A stretch of 64,000 nt of DNA from Dipetalonema caudispina (GCA_013365325.1 JABVXV010000065.1:186001-250000); one strand, 5' to 3'; numbered from the stretch's first letter, positions 24,979 to 38,900 are shown. The notes: generated by a model not told the origin, from the letters alone. Numbers and translations: made by a program.

Positions 24979-26714
24979 AAGTTATCGTAGGCTTGTATTA
25001 AATGAAATCTAGTTGAAGAAATTTTACATCGTAACAGAAAAAAAAATTGAAAAAGATTCCAGCGGTTTCTTTTTTTTTTTTTTTTTTGTTGATCAATTGC
25101 TCCTCCAATTAAATACTATTATTTTGGTTTAATGGTTATATAGTATTATAAATAGGCGTTGCCATATCCAAGTATCAATGTTATACAACTAAGTGGCTTT
25201 AATCTTATGATAGCATGACTGCGCTGTTTATGCGTCTATCACCCAAAATTTGGGTTTTTTTTTTTTTTTTTTTTTTTTTTTTGTTTTTTGTTTTATTGCA
25301 TGGAAGTATAGGAAATTGTTTGAAGTCTAGGAAGGAAAATCTTATTAATTATTTCTTACCAGTTTTCTATTTTAAATAATTTGTAATATTTGTTTACCTT
25401 CCTCATGGGCATCTATTGTGTTTTCTACTTTTATTATCTTATACAAATATGGTATCATAAGTTATTCCAGGTTTTAATAATTAATATTTTACAAAGTTTT
25501 CTACTTCAAAAAAAAAAAAAAAAACACTCAAGTTTCGTATGAACTTACAAAGTTGTATTTGCAATCGGCATCAAACCTATTCAAGGAAATTTCAGAATTT
25601 TTTTTAAATCGAATATTTGAATTTATTTCACTATCATTCTAAATTTAATTTTAAGTTCAATATGTAATCAAAACTAGCAATGATTTTACAGTATTTTAAT
25701 ATGTACAGCAGCTAATTTATTTGCTTGAGATCCACTTGTATGTTGCTGAATTACAGTTTATTCTTAAACATTATATATCAGCTTGTTGAAATTATTCTTT
25801 GAATAATATTTTCATTTAAACATATCAGCATAATGTGCTAAAATTCTGCTGAAGAAATGTTACGGAATGAATAGATAATGCCCATTTTATATGATATACA
25901 TGGATTGAATATCAAAGTTGATTATTTAAAGTGGAAAAAAAAAGTCTAAATTTCAATTATTCATATGTTGTAATTTTTCAAAGGAAACAAAAAGACGGGC
26001 CTTTCTGTTCATTTCATTTTTATGTTACTTTCCTTGTTGACTTGTTTACCTAGCACTTGTTTTGCACATAACAACTTTTCGTCATTTCTTCATGGGATTT
26101 TTTTAAGATTAAAATCTGCTAACAGCTGGGAATTGCACATTTATCCTTTGTCTATATATTTATGATGTATTCTCAGGAACTGGACAAATATTTAACTCAA
26201 AAAAATTAAGGTAAAAATATCATATGCAATCTTCTCCACTTAATCAAATATTACTGAAAATTTCATCTATCATCCTGACCGGATACTACTAATTAGGAGT
26301 GAAAATGAAGTACGATAGAGTTCATTTATGACCTTTGGATTGATTTTATATCTTTTTCAGTAATATAATCTATCATCAACATTTTTCCCTTCATTTATTC
26401 AATTTTTCAATGTAAGAAAACAAATAGCAACGAAGAAATAAAAAATTGAATGATATATAACGTAATAAAGTGAAAATATATATATATATGCTAAAAGTTG
26501 ATGTTGATGGAAATGAAATTTTCCTTTTTCTTCTTTGTTTGAATAAATAATTTTTTTTCTTTTTTTTTTCCGTAATTTTCGATTTCCATTAACGGTGAAT
26601 AATAAGAGATCAAAATTATAAAATTTGGATGACTGCTATCGTTTGACCAATTTTCCATTTGAATAACCGTCACAATAACACTATAAAATTTGACTGCTCT
26701 TCATTTTCGCATCG
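24979..26714. other. Convergent intergenic region
   Basis: This lies between the 3' ends of the ATPase (plus) and LSM6 (minus) and should hold both 3' UTRs. No canonical AATAAA is seen just after the ATPase stop; a variant AATGAA lies at 25001-25006. T runs occur near 25070-25087 and 25255-25282, and an A run near 25509-25524. No coding exon is seen. Confidence 0.55.
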
Positions 26715-27632
26715 TTAACGCTTTTGCGTACTGATATAAAGTACTGAAATTAAATTTGTCAAAGGATGAATTTTCTTTTAATTATCATTTTAAATTGAAT
26801 GAAAAGTGATAAAATTTCGGGTGTTTTAGTACTTGAATGTGAAACATTTTAATATATGATACTTTTATTTATAATTCCGTATTTTTACCACTTTCTTTTC
26901 ATCTTTTAACTTATTTGAAAATTAAATTTCAAATTAAAACAAACCGTTATTTCCTCGAATAAATGCATCGCCATATTTATTTTTCAGCTGTCCATTCGAA
27001 TATTCTTCCGTTTGCTCCAATGCTATATTCATGAAACCATCTAGGCATGATAAAATACCTGAAAATGTTTGTAATATTTTTTAGTTGATATTTGATACAA
27101 TGATTACAACGTATATCATATATGTAACTGTTTATCTTGTATACTATCCCATCAATTATACTATAATTATCATGTTAAATTTTCAAAAAAGTATTTTTTC
27201 CCATGACTATGAGCTAATAAAATAATTTTTAGGATTAATACTAAAATTGTATGGAATGATTTCGAAGGTTAAAAGCTATGGAAAGTTGAAAGTATGACCT
27301 CATATTAGATGCTTAATTTGTTGTGTTAACAAATAGATTTCCAAAAAGAAACAATTACTATCTTTGCTAAATATTTCGCTAAATTTTTATGTTACAATAG
27401 ATTTTCCTAACAGAATACATAAATGCAACATTTCCTAAAATAATACATTAATATTAATAAATAATATTATGAAACTTCAAGAATAAGTTAAGAAAAAAAA
27501 AAAATTTTTTTTAATATTCACAATAAATCATATATACATACCTCGGTAATCAACGCCAGAATTTAGCTTCACTACGACAGGTTTTCCAATAATTTGCTTC
27601 AAAAATTCACTTGGATTTTGTCGTCGACTCAT
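26715..27632 (-). CDS. lsm-6: U6 snRNA-associated Sm-like protein LSm6
   Basis: Subunit of the heptameric LSm2-8 ring, which binds the U6 snRNA 3' end in the nucleus, and of the cytoplasmic LSm1-7 ring, which promotes mRNA decapping. The three exons read on the minus strand are 27632-27542, 27058-26945 and 26743-26715, with phases 1 and 1 between them. They total 234 nt, or 77 residues (human LSm6 is 80). The N-terminus reads MSRRQNPSEFLKQIIGKP and is followed by the Sm1 signature VKLNSGVDYRG, then CLDGFMNIALEQTEEY. The Sm2 signature is FIRGNNVLYIS, with the typical RGNN RNA-contact loop. The protein ends in TQKR, slightly shorter than human. The start is fixed by a TTTCAG splice acceptor directly against the ATG. 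The gene lies downstream of the CDC34-like gene in the same orientation. Identification is near certain. Confidence 0.97.
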
Positions 27633-27650
27633 CTGAAATTAAGAAAAAGA
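27633..27650 (-). promoter_or_regulatory. Probable spliced-leader trans-splice acceptor of lsm-6
   Basis: On the minus strand a pyrimidine-rich tract ends in TTAATTTCAG, and the next base is the A of the lsm-6 ATG. No coding sequence precedes it. In nematodes this arrangement is typical of spliced-leader addition with almost no 5' UTR. A cis-spliced untranslated exon is the alternative. Confidence 0.7.
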
Positions 27651-30334
27651 AAGGATAAAAATAAGTACAATAATCTTTATGAAAAATTTATCTTTTCGCA
27701 TACGAATAAAACATTTTCAATGGATCAATGTAATTTCATCTTCTTTTACGTATTTATCGCATTGCTTACAACAATCATTTCCGATATCACTTCAATTTAT
27801 GAGGATGAAAAGTGATTTAGACAGATAAACATATGTAATAATGCAATAACATATTAGGTTCCGGAAATTTTAAAAGTTAAAAAAAAAAAAAAAGCTGTAT
27901 GTTAATGAAAAAATGATTATAAATAGTTAAAGAATTGAACTGTTTAATTGAAAGAATAAATTAAACTGATACCATCAGTACACTTTCTCTTGATTTATTT
28001 AGTTGAAAAATAACCTATCCGATCATTTCCTGTTAGCATTAAAATAATAATCATGTTCATTTCGAAACTTTCCCATCATTAAATCCTGGATACAGTAAAC
28101 CGATAGCTTGAAATTTTTGTATCAACATATTATCAACCATATTTTCATCTTATAACTGTATAACTATTCTCTGAACAGGAAATACATTTAATCCGGTAAG
28201 AACCAGGCCTCAAACTTCATTTATAAATAATCATTTCATAAAATATTTAAAAGGATAAAATGATCATACCGTTTAGCTGTTCTTTGATATGTTGCAAAAT
28301 ATTTTAGCCGAAAAAAGAATTTAACTCAATCTAATATATTAGCCTCTCAATTATTCGGCTCTACCAATCTGAATAATTAGTAAAATCTTCAATGATAAGA
28401 ATTAATTTGACTATAATTAGCTGCACATATGTAGGACCAAATATGCTTTTTTTTTTATCCTATCATTGGAACAATTCCATTTCTTTCTCCCAAAATTTAA
28501 ATTAGCTAAATACTTAATAACTATTCATCGGATTCCACAAAAAATAACTATATCAAATTTGAGACTAAATCATGAATTTCATCAATTTCTCTTGAAACAA
28601 TCAATGATAACTTAAATAATTATTCATAAACTATAAATAATCCAATAGGAATAATTCTTCCCAACTAACTAATTTCTTTTTTCATTAATTATTCAATATC
28701 ATTATAAAAGTAATAATAATTCATTGTAAAATAACATTGTATTATTGCTGGAAACAATAATGAAACACTATTGTTAACCAATTCATATTCTTTTTTTCTT
28801 CTATGCTAAAATTTGAAGATAAAAGAATTGAGAAGGAAAAAAAAAAAATTATCATCATTTGAGAAAATTTTTTTATACAACATGAAATGAACAATAATCA
28901 ATCAATCAATTAATCGATTTACCCATCTATAATTTATCAGTTAATCAATCAAATATGATGATAAGAAAAATTTCATAAAGGAGAGAAAAGAAAAAAAAAA
29001 AAGAGAGAAAACAATACAAGTATTTCTATTATTCCTTTTTTTTTTTTTTTTTTGTTTTTTTTTTACAATTCTTTTATGATTCCTTTTTCTTAATTTTTTT
29101 AAAAATTGCAATATATGGCATTCATAAACATTTAAACAGACAGGTAGACAGGTTAGACAGATACATGTACATATATATATATACACACAAACATATACAC
29201 ACACACACACACACGCACACACACACACACATACACACATATACACATACACACACACATATATATCCAAATAAATTTAAAATTTTTTAATTTTCTATAC
29301 TAAATCAAATAAAGACAAAGTTTTAGAAATAGTATTTCGAAAGAAGATTATATAGATAGAGCATTGAAAGAAGGAAAAAGGCGTAAAAATCCTGAACAAA
29401 TTTAATTTTACATTTTTTCTACAAATGAAATAATTTTGTACAAAAATGTCAAGTATTGATTGAATCACATTACTATTACATCACAGCACATTATAATTCT
29501 CCTTAATTTAGTTTTTTTCTATTTTACTTAAAATTAACACATTTTATATCCATTTGTTGAATTAACACGTATCGCAGAAGATGATCACACTTTTCTTTCA
29601 TATAAATTGGGCGTAATCAAGTGCTTAATCACTATTGTGTTTAATTTAATCAAAAATCAAAGAATCAAATGACACAATAAATGATAAATTAATTAACTGA
29701 TAAAAGACCAAATGAGTCGACAAAGTACCATTTCTACCAATATTCTTCCAGCAGTAATTTGCCTGATTAAATTATACAGTATAATCAGAAAAAGAGAAGT
29801 TCCGGTTAGTGAAGTGAAAAAATTGGAGGAGGGGATGAAAGAAGCAGAAAGAGATCGGAAACTTCCCAGACATTCTAAAAAAGAAAAACAGTTGATCTTC
29901 TTTAGAAAAACAAAAAAGACGAATTCCAGTTTTAAATTTAATGTGAATTTTGAAATCACTTAAATTCATCCAGAACTTTTCGTCGCACTACAAAATTTGC
30001 TTGAAAGAAGTGTTGAAATTTAATGAAACAAAAGAAAAATCTGCCAAGCATCCATGGAAGAAGTAAGAATGGTTCGTAGTTCTCCCTCCTACCTTTTTTT
30101 TTTTTTTTTTCAAGTATATAGTTTCCAGTAAAGAAAAAACCTTATTTGATAATAAAAGAGTTCCGCGAACGTAACTCTTCGTTTTCTCGATAGATCAATA
30201 ATAAAAAAGAAATCAATTCTAGGAAAAAAAGCAGTGAGTGAGCATAATAACGGACGGTAGGAGAGAAAAATAACAAAAAAAAAAAACAGTACTTTGTTTC
30301 GCAAAAGATAAATTTTGAGTGGCGATAAAGTTTT
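27651..30334. other. Intergenic region between lsm-6 and the CDC34-like gene
   Basis: This is about 2.7 kb of AT-rich sequence with no recognised exon. It holds an AC microsatellite (29169-29266), poly-T at 29037-29053 and poly-A near 27880-27893. A small plus-strand frame at 29712-29963 has no known relatives and overlaps competing frames on the minus strand, so it is not called. If the two flanking genes form an operon, this is the intercistronic spacer, long by Caenorhabditis elegans standards. Confidence 0.45.
29169..29266. repeat. AC/AT microsatellite
   Basis: An almost continuous alternating (AC)n tract with (AT)n ends and a few interruptions. The minus-strand frame running through it is repeat-encoded and not a gene. 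Confidence 0.9.
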
Positions 30335-30340
30335 TTTATT
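30335..30340 (-). terminator. Poly(A) signal of the CDC34-like gene
   Basis: AATAAA on the minus strand (TTTATT on plus), about 60 bases past the TGA stop at 30398-30400 and in an AT-rich 3' region. The position fits the gene's cleavage signal. Confidence 0.6.
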
Positions 30341-30397
30341 TTTGCTTCTTGAAATTTTCATTTTCATATTCAAATTAACCCAATTCAAGTTCTATTA

Positions 30398-33300
30398 TCA
30401 ATTCTCGCCTTGTCCACTGTCCTCTGCATTTTCTTCATATTCTTCTTCATCATCTGAAAATAAAAAACAAATGCTTCAATAACTTATTTACTAATATTTC
30501 CTCGCCAAATTCATTAACATGAATAAGTAAACAGTAGGAAAAATAACTGAAAAGCTTTAAGCAAACATCCAGAACACATTGCTGTATGTTAGCGAGCAAT
30601 GACTAAGCTATCGAAGATTTAATCAATCAGCAATTTAACACTTCCCTGTTCTCATTTTCTTTTTTTATGAGAGCAATGGAATATTAGCAACATTTTCACA
30701 CTCCATCCACGTCCATTAATCTTTTTTTCTTTTCGAGAAGCAAAAATATTAACCGGAGTAACTTAATCATCAGCATCTCGTTAGTTTCTTTCATGAACAT
30801 CATTATAAAGTTTACTTATTAGGAAGATAAAATATCTACTGGAAATGCCATTGAATGTGATAACATTAAAAAAAAAAGCTCATTAAATGTTCCACATACC
30901 ACTCTCATCACCATAATCATAATAGTCTTCATCGAGATCGAAGGCATCTGTACAATCATCATTTGGTTTAGGTGCTGTTTTAATGCAATATTCTTCTAAT
31001 GTTTCCGGCACAATGACACCATCTTTTTCGGCATCTAGACGGGATGCTTCAACTTGCTTCCTGAAAAACAAGTAAACAAGCTATTTGAAAAAATAATTGC
31101 ATACATCCAAGTACTTCATTTTCCGATTTAATAAATGCAGCTTGTAATCCAGCTGATCTCGTGATATTTTCTTATAGGTAGAAAAATGACTCGTGATAAG
31201 ATTTTGGCATTCTGTTATTTCACGGAGACAATTAGAAAAAAAATGATTTAGAAATATTCGAAATATCTCGACGATTATCATCACTATGATCATCCAAACT
31301 TCAAAATGTGTTATTCATATCATGAATGTGATTGTTTCCACGCCTTCACTCCCCTTTCACTCGATATTAGCAAAATTGTAATGAAGTCACAGTGGAGTTA
31401 TTGCAACTTTCAACGTCCATCATAAGTCTATTCCAAAAAGTTCATGAGGATTCGCCATAGTGCTACGAAAATCTAGAGAATTTTGTGAGATTCCGCCATG
31501 ATTATTAAGGGATCGTAATGATATGTGACTTTGTAAAAAACTCTAGAATTATTGGTAAAGTTTATAAATTTACCTTACGAGACGTGCATATTCATCATTC
31601 TTGCCACCCGATTCTTTCCATTTTCTATACATAACTGATGCATCCACATTTGCCGGCGAAGAAGTATTTGGCTCATTTAACAATGATATTACCGAAAGTA
31701 AAATTGTCCTAAAATGATATTGAATTTGCTTATTTCCTTTTCGTTCCCGTATCTTTCCTTTTTTTTTCGAGAATGTATTTAGAAATGACGTGTCGCTTGT
31801 GCATGATTTTTAAAAATATCCAAAAAAAAATTAGTGCAACGATAAATTTGTTTCCCGACATCTCTATATATTCTTTGAAGCTTGAATTTATAGCAATAAT
31901 TCATTTCATTTTGGATTTTTAATATGCATGCTTCAATATAATATATATTTCAATTTAGCCAAAAATGTTATCCACAATATAAAGACATCTAATATAAAAA
32001 CTATTATATGGAAAGAATTGCTTAAATAACGTTAAAAAAAAATGAGAACTGCTAAAGTTATAGAAGTCACGCACGCCAAATATTTCAAAAATCTTCCCAA
32101 TGTTTGACTTACCTAACATTTTGTGTAGGATTCCAACGTTCGCAAGCGAGTTCACCACTATGAGGATCATCGACAGGTGGATGCAAAATACTGATACAGA
32201 GATCACCGTTCTGAAAGTGAAACTGCGATTCTAAAAATTTCAATTTTTCTTTAACAGCTTTAAATGCAATAAGTCCTACATCTCATACCTCATAAACATT
32301 TGGGTGCCAAACTTTGTTGAGGAATTTGATTGATGGAGGAGCATATGGATAATTGGATGGAAATTTCAAGACCGCTTTAAAATAGCCGCCCTGAAAAGAA
32401 ATGGGGTAAATAATCATTGATAAAACTAAATCAATTTAAGAAATTCATGATAGCTGCACAAAACGTGTATTCCTAATACTTTAGCAAAGGTTTTTACTGA
32501 GTGACAATAGGCAACTGAGAATAACAAGTAATTTTCTGGTTGAAAATAATGGTTTAATCCACTTGGTGATGTTAGGAATTATTTTTCAACTTTTCAATAA
32601 GCATGACATACTAAACACAATGGATCCTAAAGCATACTATGTATTCCGTGAGGATATTCCTATATTGTGCTAGCAAAACTTAATAGTATTTCATGACTAC
32701 AAAATACAAGCCAGATAGAGGTCAGATAGATGATATAAAGTAATAAGAGTTATTGATTCTGACAATAAGAGTTACTGACTCGAACAAAGTTTTCATAACT
32801 GAAAACAAGCATGTCGGAGAAAATTGCGATTAAAAGATGTGATTGTTACTTGCATTCAAGGTAAAGATATAACAAACACTCATATAATTGAATCACAGCA
32901 TGACGTAACTCGTTTACTTTGAGCATCATAGAAAGTAATTTTTGTGAAAAATAAAAAACTGGAAACTTAGTCTGCACTTCCGTTCATTTTCCATTCAACT
33001 AAATATGAATTTGTTGAATTTTAATATCAAATATTTCTAAAATTCATTAATCTTTAATTCCAACTTGCTTTTTTCGTTAACGATTAACACTAAAACTACA
33101 TACCTGATATAGTGTTCCAGGTGGACCGTATAAAGCAACAGTCCATACGAACATATTGTCCTCATTGGCTGTCACTGTAAAACCTTCAACAGGTGATGTT
33201 TGTAAACCTTTTAGCTCCAATGTTAACGCACGGATGGCACCTGAAATAAGAAGTTTATGTATTTAAGTAAATAATAACAGAAATGTAAATAATAACAAAG

Positions 33301-33651
33301 TGGCGTAAAATTTGATTTTGTTCCATGAATTACAAAAATCTGAATATACCATCTTATTTGTATTCTCACAAATTCTACTGCAAACACCAAAATTTTTTAT
33401 TGTTTACTTGATGAAACAAAATATTCTATGTTTCGTGTAAAAGCATACATAATAATAACTCGGAATAGGTTCATGATTGCTAAATATCGACACTAGCTAA
33501 TATCATCAAACGTTAAATGAAAAATACATCAGAAATTGTTTGAACTTAATATTTCTATTTGATACAAAAATTTAAAAAACAGGAAAAAAAATTCACCTGC
33601 GCATGAACCACTTGTACCCTGAGAACCCATCAAAGACGAAGCACTACTCAT
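30398..33651 (-). CDS. ubc-3: Ubiquitin-conjugating enzyme E2, CDC34/UBE2R type
   Basis: E2 enzyme that works with SCF-type cullin-RING ligases to build Lys48 ubiquitin chains. The seven minus-strand exons are 33651-33597, 33240-33104, 32390-32289, 32210-32113, 31708-31574, 31060-30900 and 30453-30398. All phases match and the total is 744 nt, or 247 residues (human CDC34 is 236). The UBC fold starts at [21 protein letters not shown] is at 93-95 and the catalytic Cys is C103 in [11 protein letters not shown]. It is followed by the acidic loop insertion VDDPHSGEL that marks the CDC34/UBE2R class, then [13 protein letters not shown]. The C-terminal tail is very acidic ([10 protein letters not shown], then DDEEEYEEN), as expected for binding the basic canyon of cullin. 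The ATG at 33651 is the first Met after a candidate splice acceptor at 33763. The short Ser/Gly-rich N-terminus differs from vertebrates. lsm-6 follows downstream on the same strand. Confidence 0.97.
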
Positions 33652-33762
33652 TTCGTTTTTCACAATTAAATAGAAAGAATAGTACACTGGCACGATGAAA
33701 AATAATATGTATCACAGGTAAAATGCGAGAGGAACACGTCACGGCACTTATACGCTTGAAAA

Positions 33763-33775
33763 CTGGAAAATACAA
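33763..33775 (-). promoter_or_regulatory. Candidate trans-splice acceptor upstream of the CDC34-like gene
   Basis: Minus-strand TATTTTCCAG ends at 33763, about 110 bases before the ATG. No other ATG lies between the two. It could receive a spliced leader or an untranslated cis exon. The call rests on the match to the acceptor consensus alone. Confidence 0.35.
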
Positions 33776-34151
33776 TTATATATTAAGCTTGTTTTAGTTT
33801 GTTTCGGAATATTCTCACGTAATAATCGCATTGATATAGTTAAAGCACACAATATATAATGTCATATTATTAATCTAATTAATATTAATTGGTCAAATAA
33901 GTTGTAAGCAATAAATACAATTAATCTTTACAGATATATCAAATCAATAAACTATCGAATTTTTATACTACTTATCTTAATTACATCTATACTTATACTA
34001 TTAGATTCATATGTGTAAATGTTCAAAAATTAAAATTATATCAGAAAATAACATAAAGAAAAGGATAAAAATTTACAAAATTAGTGAGCAAAACGACCGT
34101 TTGCCTAATCCAAAAAACTTTTGTGATACGAATGTAACTATGCGACATGCA

Positions 34152-34200
34152 TGTATGCGTGCGTGCGTGCGTGTGTGTTTATGCATGTATATGCATGTTT
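34152..34200. repeat. Alternating purine-pyrimidine tract (TGCG/TGCA/TG)
   Basis: The tract has units ATGCATGTATGCG, then (TGCG)n, TGTGTGT and TATGCATG. It is alternating purine-pyrimidine along nearly its whole length, a sequence type with Z-DNA potential. Confidence 0.8.
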
Positions 34201-35950
34201 GTACCCTTTTTTTTTTTTGAATATTTCAATCACATTAACTGATAAATCAAGAAAAAATTAATCAAAGGACGAAAATTATGACACTGCATTACATTACACA
34301 TTCATATTGGCAGGGTGCAGAAACTAATATGATACAATATTTGCATAGAGGTACTATGAATATATATTAATCGGAAATGTGATATTAATTGGGATAATAG
34401 ACGAATGATGCTCGTAAAAGATCGTTACGGATGGATCCACTTATTTTAGATTCACAATTATTGTCTATAAACAAACAAATTATCTTCATAAAATGAAATC
34501 CATCAAGAGCTGGTTAAAATTTCCCGTTAGGAATGATGTGAAAATTAAACCTCTTGAACACAAATGTGATTTCCTTTATAAGTAACTAATATAGCCAACA
34601 TTTATTTTGGACTAGCAATTTCGATCCAAGATTTTTTGACCATCTGGCTTCAATTTTCATTTGTATCCATTGATGTGCTAAAAATAATTTGTTACGTTAA
34701 GTACGGACAACTAACCATTTCGGAATTTTTCGTTCGATTCGCAACACAAGTAACTACGAATAACTTGGAGCTGATTGATAATTATGAGTAACTTGCTGGA
34801 CCAATATAAACATAATGATTAATCCGTAATGTGCAACCGAATTTCGCTATTAGAATAGATCAAATTTCTGTAAGTTATTATTTGCTACAAAACATATACG
34901 ACAAACATCTCAACCCATTTTTCGATCTATAATTGGAAAAAAATCAGAATGAATACTTCCACAAATAAATGAAAATATATTTTCAAAAATCATCCTTTCC
35001 GGATATTAAAAAACAACGCCCTTTCCTATTCCCAAATTCTAAAGGAAATAAAATGGTTTATGGAGATTTCGAACAATCGTATTAACGATAATAATAAACC
35101 CGAAAGCAAACTTCAACAACGCCTATTTAAATGAAAACGGTAAGGGTAGAAAAAGCAGTAAACAAGTTTCTTTTCTATTTTTATCTTCTTCCTATTCATA
35201 TATCATATTAATTTTTTTTTTTTTCAAATTCGTAAAAGAGGAAGGTTAAAGGGTTTGTAATGAATTACTAACAAAAGTCAAAATCATAATCAAATTTTAA
35301 GTAAATTATTAGTATTACAGGTTAAAGATACTATTGGAAAATCCCTAATCAATTGATTCATTTACACTCTTACCATTCATTTACAGCCTCTTTACTCATT
35401 TCAGCTAAAGTAAATAAAATCAAATATATTACAAAAACATCAATAAATTGATGTTGTTTAACTATCACTTGAATATCATTGAAAATTCCTTAAATAAAAG
35501 AAAAAATTAAATTAATTTGAAGATGAAACAAAAAAAAAAAAAACTCCTATAATTTATCATTTTAATAATTCTTATAGTTTATTATAAAGTATATATATTT
35601 CAATTTTATCATTTTAATCATAATATCACTCAATCACTAACATTTCATTCATTCTGAAATGATACTTCGCCACAAGTTGATACATAACCCTTCTATTTAT
35701 CTCATTATAAATTGGAAAATGAATTAATTAAATGAAAATAAAAACGAAAAAAAATAAAATAAAATAAAATAAAATCAATCAACATACCTTATAAATACTA
35801 CAAAATATTCTAATGATACTTATCAAAGTCTTAAACGGAAGTTGTTAGCTCAAATTTAAAATCTTTTTCTATAGATACCATTCTCTATTAAACGACAATT
35901 AGCATTTTCTATTTTCATGTATATTTGTATACATATATATATATACACAA

Positions 35951-35956
<6 letters not shown>

Positions 35957-35986
<30 letters not shown>
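35957..35986. repeat. (GT)15 microsatellite
   Basis: A perfect GT dinucleotide run, followed by GTCC and GTCT interruptions. Confidence 0.9.
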
Positions 35987-35988
<2 letters not shown>

Positions 35989-38900
35989 GTGTCCGTCTGT
36001 TTGTCTATTAATCAAAACAGTTATTATTTTCTTTTCCTACCTGTAAAGAAAAAAAAAAAAAAAAGAAGTAGAATTAAATGATAAAGTACAAATAGACAAT
36101 AAGTACAGCATAATAAAAAAATTAAAAGAAGCAAAAAAAAAAAAAATATTTATATGTATATGTATGTATACATCATAATACAGAAAAAATGAAATAAAAT
36201 TGGAACAACAAAATGGAGGAAGAAAAAAATTTGAAATTAGGTCAAAGAGACTGTAGAAATACTGTAATAGTATTTATTAAAAATTTTAATGAAATGAAAT
36301 GAAGAAGGTTGTAAGAGAAAAGAAAAGAGCATTATTTTTCATGAGAAAGACAAGAAAGAAGCAAAAAAAAAAAAAAAAAAAGTGATCTGTTTGCATCTTT
36401 TCGCCGTTCAATTTTTATCAACGAACGGTTCCGAATAAATTGTGTGATACAATTTTTTCGTTTTTTTTTTTTTTTTAACCAGTGCCAGGAATTCTGAAAA
36501 ATTGAAAATCAATTCATTTCGAAATTATTTATAACAACAGGAAAAAAAAAAAACAAACTGATATAGCTTACATTTTTAAAATATAAAAAAAAAAAAAACT
36601 GAAAAGTCACTGAAGTCAAATAATAAACATTATAAATTTTAAAAAAGATTTATATATAAATATTAAAATCTTTTATTAAGACTTATAAAATATTTTTCTT
36701 TTTTTCATTTCTGAAAATTTTAGAAATTATATAAATATAATATTATTATTTGAACAAATACAAATATGATTTAAAAATATTGATCCCATCAGACAAGAAT
36801 GGTTTTAGCCCTATGTTTCAATTTGAAAAAAAAAAAAAAAAGAAAGAATCCTAATCATACAAATGTTAAAAAAAGTATTTTAAAAATGAGATCTGTTAAT
36901 AAATGACCAAGCATATACTGTGTTTGTTTCAGTTTTATCTTCTTTTGTTTGCAAAAAATAGGTAAAAAAAAGAAGGAAGTAATAATTTAAAAAATATTCA
37001 AAGTAATTACAATGATCAGTAAATACTGCAATGAAAAAAAAAAAAAAGAAACAACTAATTTCTATACTTTGAATAAAAGCAAGTAAGATTTTTTCAAAGA
37101 AAAAATCGTTCACCAAAAATAAATATGAATTACGATTTCTTTGGAGAAGATAACTGACAAATTTAAATTCCAACTTCTTTACCCATTAATGGAAATTTCA
37201 TAGTAATGACAACATATCATTTCATGAAAATGGAATATCACAATGGCAGGTAGTAATATATCTTAGTTCTATATTTTAAAAAAAAAATTAAAAAAAAAAT
37301 AAAAATAAAAAAAAAAAAAAACGAGGTTAAAAAAGAACATTTATCAATTAAAATTGTAAAGATGTACGTATAGACAGTTAGAGCCAAAAAGTAAGAAGGA
37401 AAGAAAGGATGAGTAACAAGAACTTAATTAAATGAATATATAAAACTTTTAGGAATTTGAGAAGGAAAGAAAATGATTCACAAATCTTTTCATAATTTTT
37501 TTCTTCATCTTTTTCATTTATTCTAGCAAAAGTGCTTATTTCACAGTAGTTAATGTAGTCAAACTTGTTTTCATTGAAGTGATGAAATCCTATTTTCTCT
37601 TTGTCGTTCTTTCTTGTATCCTCTATGGCACAAGCTAATTGATGTTATAATGATAGTTGAATAAATTTTGTTCCTCTTTTAATTTTATTTACAAAATTTG
37701 TTTATCATAATTTGCTCGTATAATATCGAGAAGTGATTATGTCTTAAAAGTTTTCGCGAAAAAATTTACAATTTAATGCGAGGGAAAAATATCCTCTAAT
37801 AATAAAAATTCGCAAACTGTTTTTGAAGTTTAACATCTTTCACCTATAGTCGTTTCATTAAAAATTGGCGTAAAATGTCTCCTAACCTGCAAATTCCTGA
37901 AAATAAAAACGATTAAAATTTGAAAGAAAAAAGCCTCTTAGAAATACTTGAGGATATCCTTCAATATCTTTCAGTGATAATTTAGTAATTTAGCTGACTA
38001 TTGATTGATATAAAATGATATTGAAGGAGCAGGTGCTGCGCTTTTATTCGTTTCACATTTCAATAATGATATGTTGCCTGGCTGAATGTACGAAATACGT
38101 TGGAAAATTTTATACCTTGCCATTAATTCACTTCACCTGAAGTAGCAGGTATAAAAAGTACTCATCGCTGAAGCCATTAAGATACTTTGCAAAGTGCGCA
38201 AGAAAATTAGGCTTAGATTATTTATTATACTATCCGAACCATGGAATTACTTCCATGGATCACACTGACAATAATGTAAATATAATCCATTACAGCGAAA
38301 TTCTAATATTATATGAGCAGATGTGAGAACACTATACTTCCGATGATATCGCAGCAACAAGGTCTACTATACACCTTTAACGATTCGCAAGAACGATATC
38401 CTACTTTCCCTTTCTCTCTTCCTTTCTATTGAAAAGGTTTTATTGAACACAAATAACTGAACCCATGAACATATGGCCTTTGTCTTCTAATCTCAACAAC
38501 AACTGTTTAATTGAATTAAATTTTCTCGCAACATATTTTTTTTTTCCCCACTTTTACCTATCAGGACAATCACTGAGTGATGTGAGCACGAAAAATGATA
38601 CTTAATACTTTTAAATCAATATTACTGCTTAATTTTGCCTAAAATTAGTTGATCAAAGTATTCTCGGAAATCTTCTATACAATGCAAATTTATCTAACCT
38701 AAGTTACTTACTTGAAATAATAGAAGTACTACTATGTTAGTAATAATTGCTCTGGTGAGTAGTTCTAATCGTTACAGCCACGAGCAAAAAAAAGATTTTA
38801 AAAAGTAACAGTTTTAAACGACTTTAAAAATTTTAAAAGATTTTAAAAAGTAACAGTTCCCTAATACTGTGAAATATGCGCCTAAAGTAGAAGTTATTAT

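Noticed and set aside
28941..29270. 109-codon minus-strand ORF
   Set aside because: Its Cys/Val-rich start is the translation of the AC microsatellite and its end is translated from poly-A and poly-T runs.
29712..29963. 83-codon plus-strand Lys-rich ORF
   Set aside because: It starts at a real ATG but overlaps two open frames on the opposite strand, has no known relatives and lies in the spacer between two minus-strand genes.
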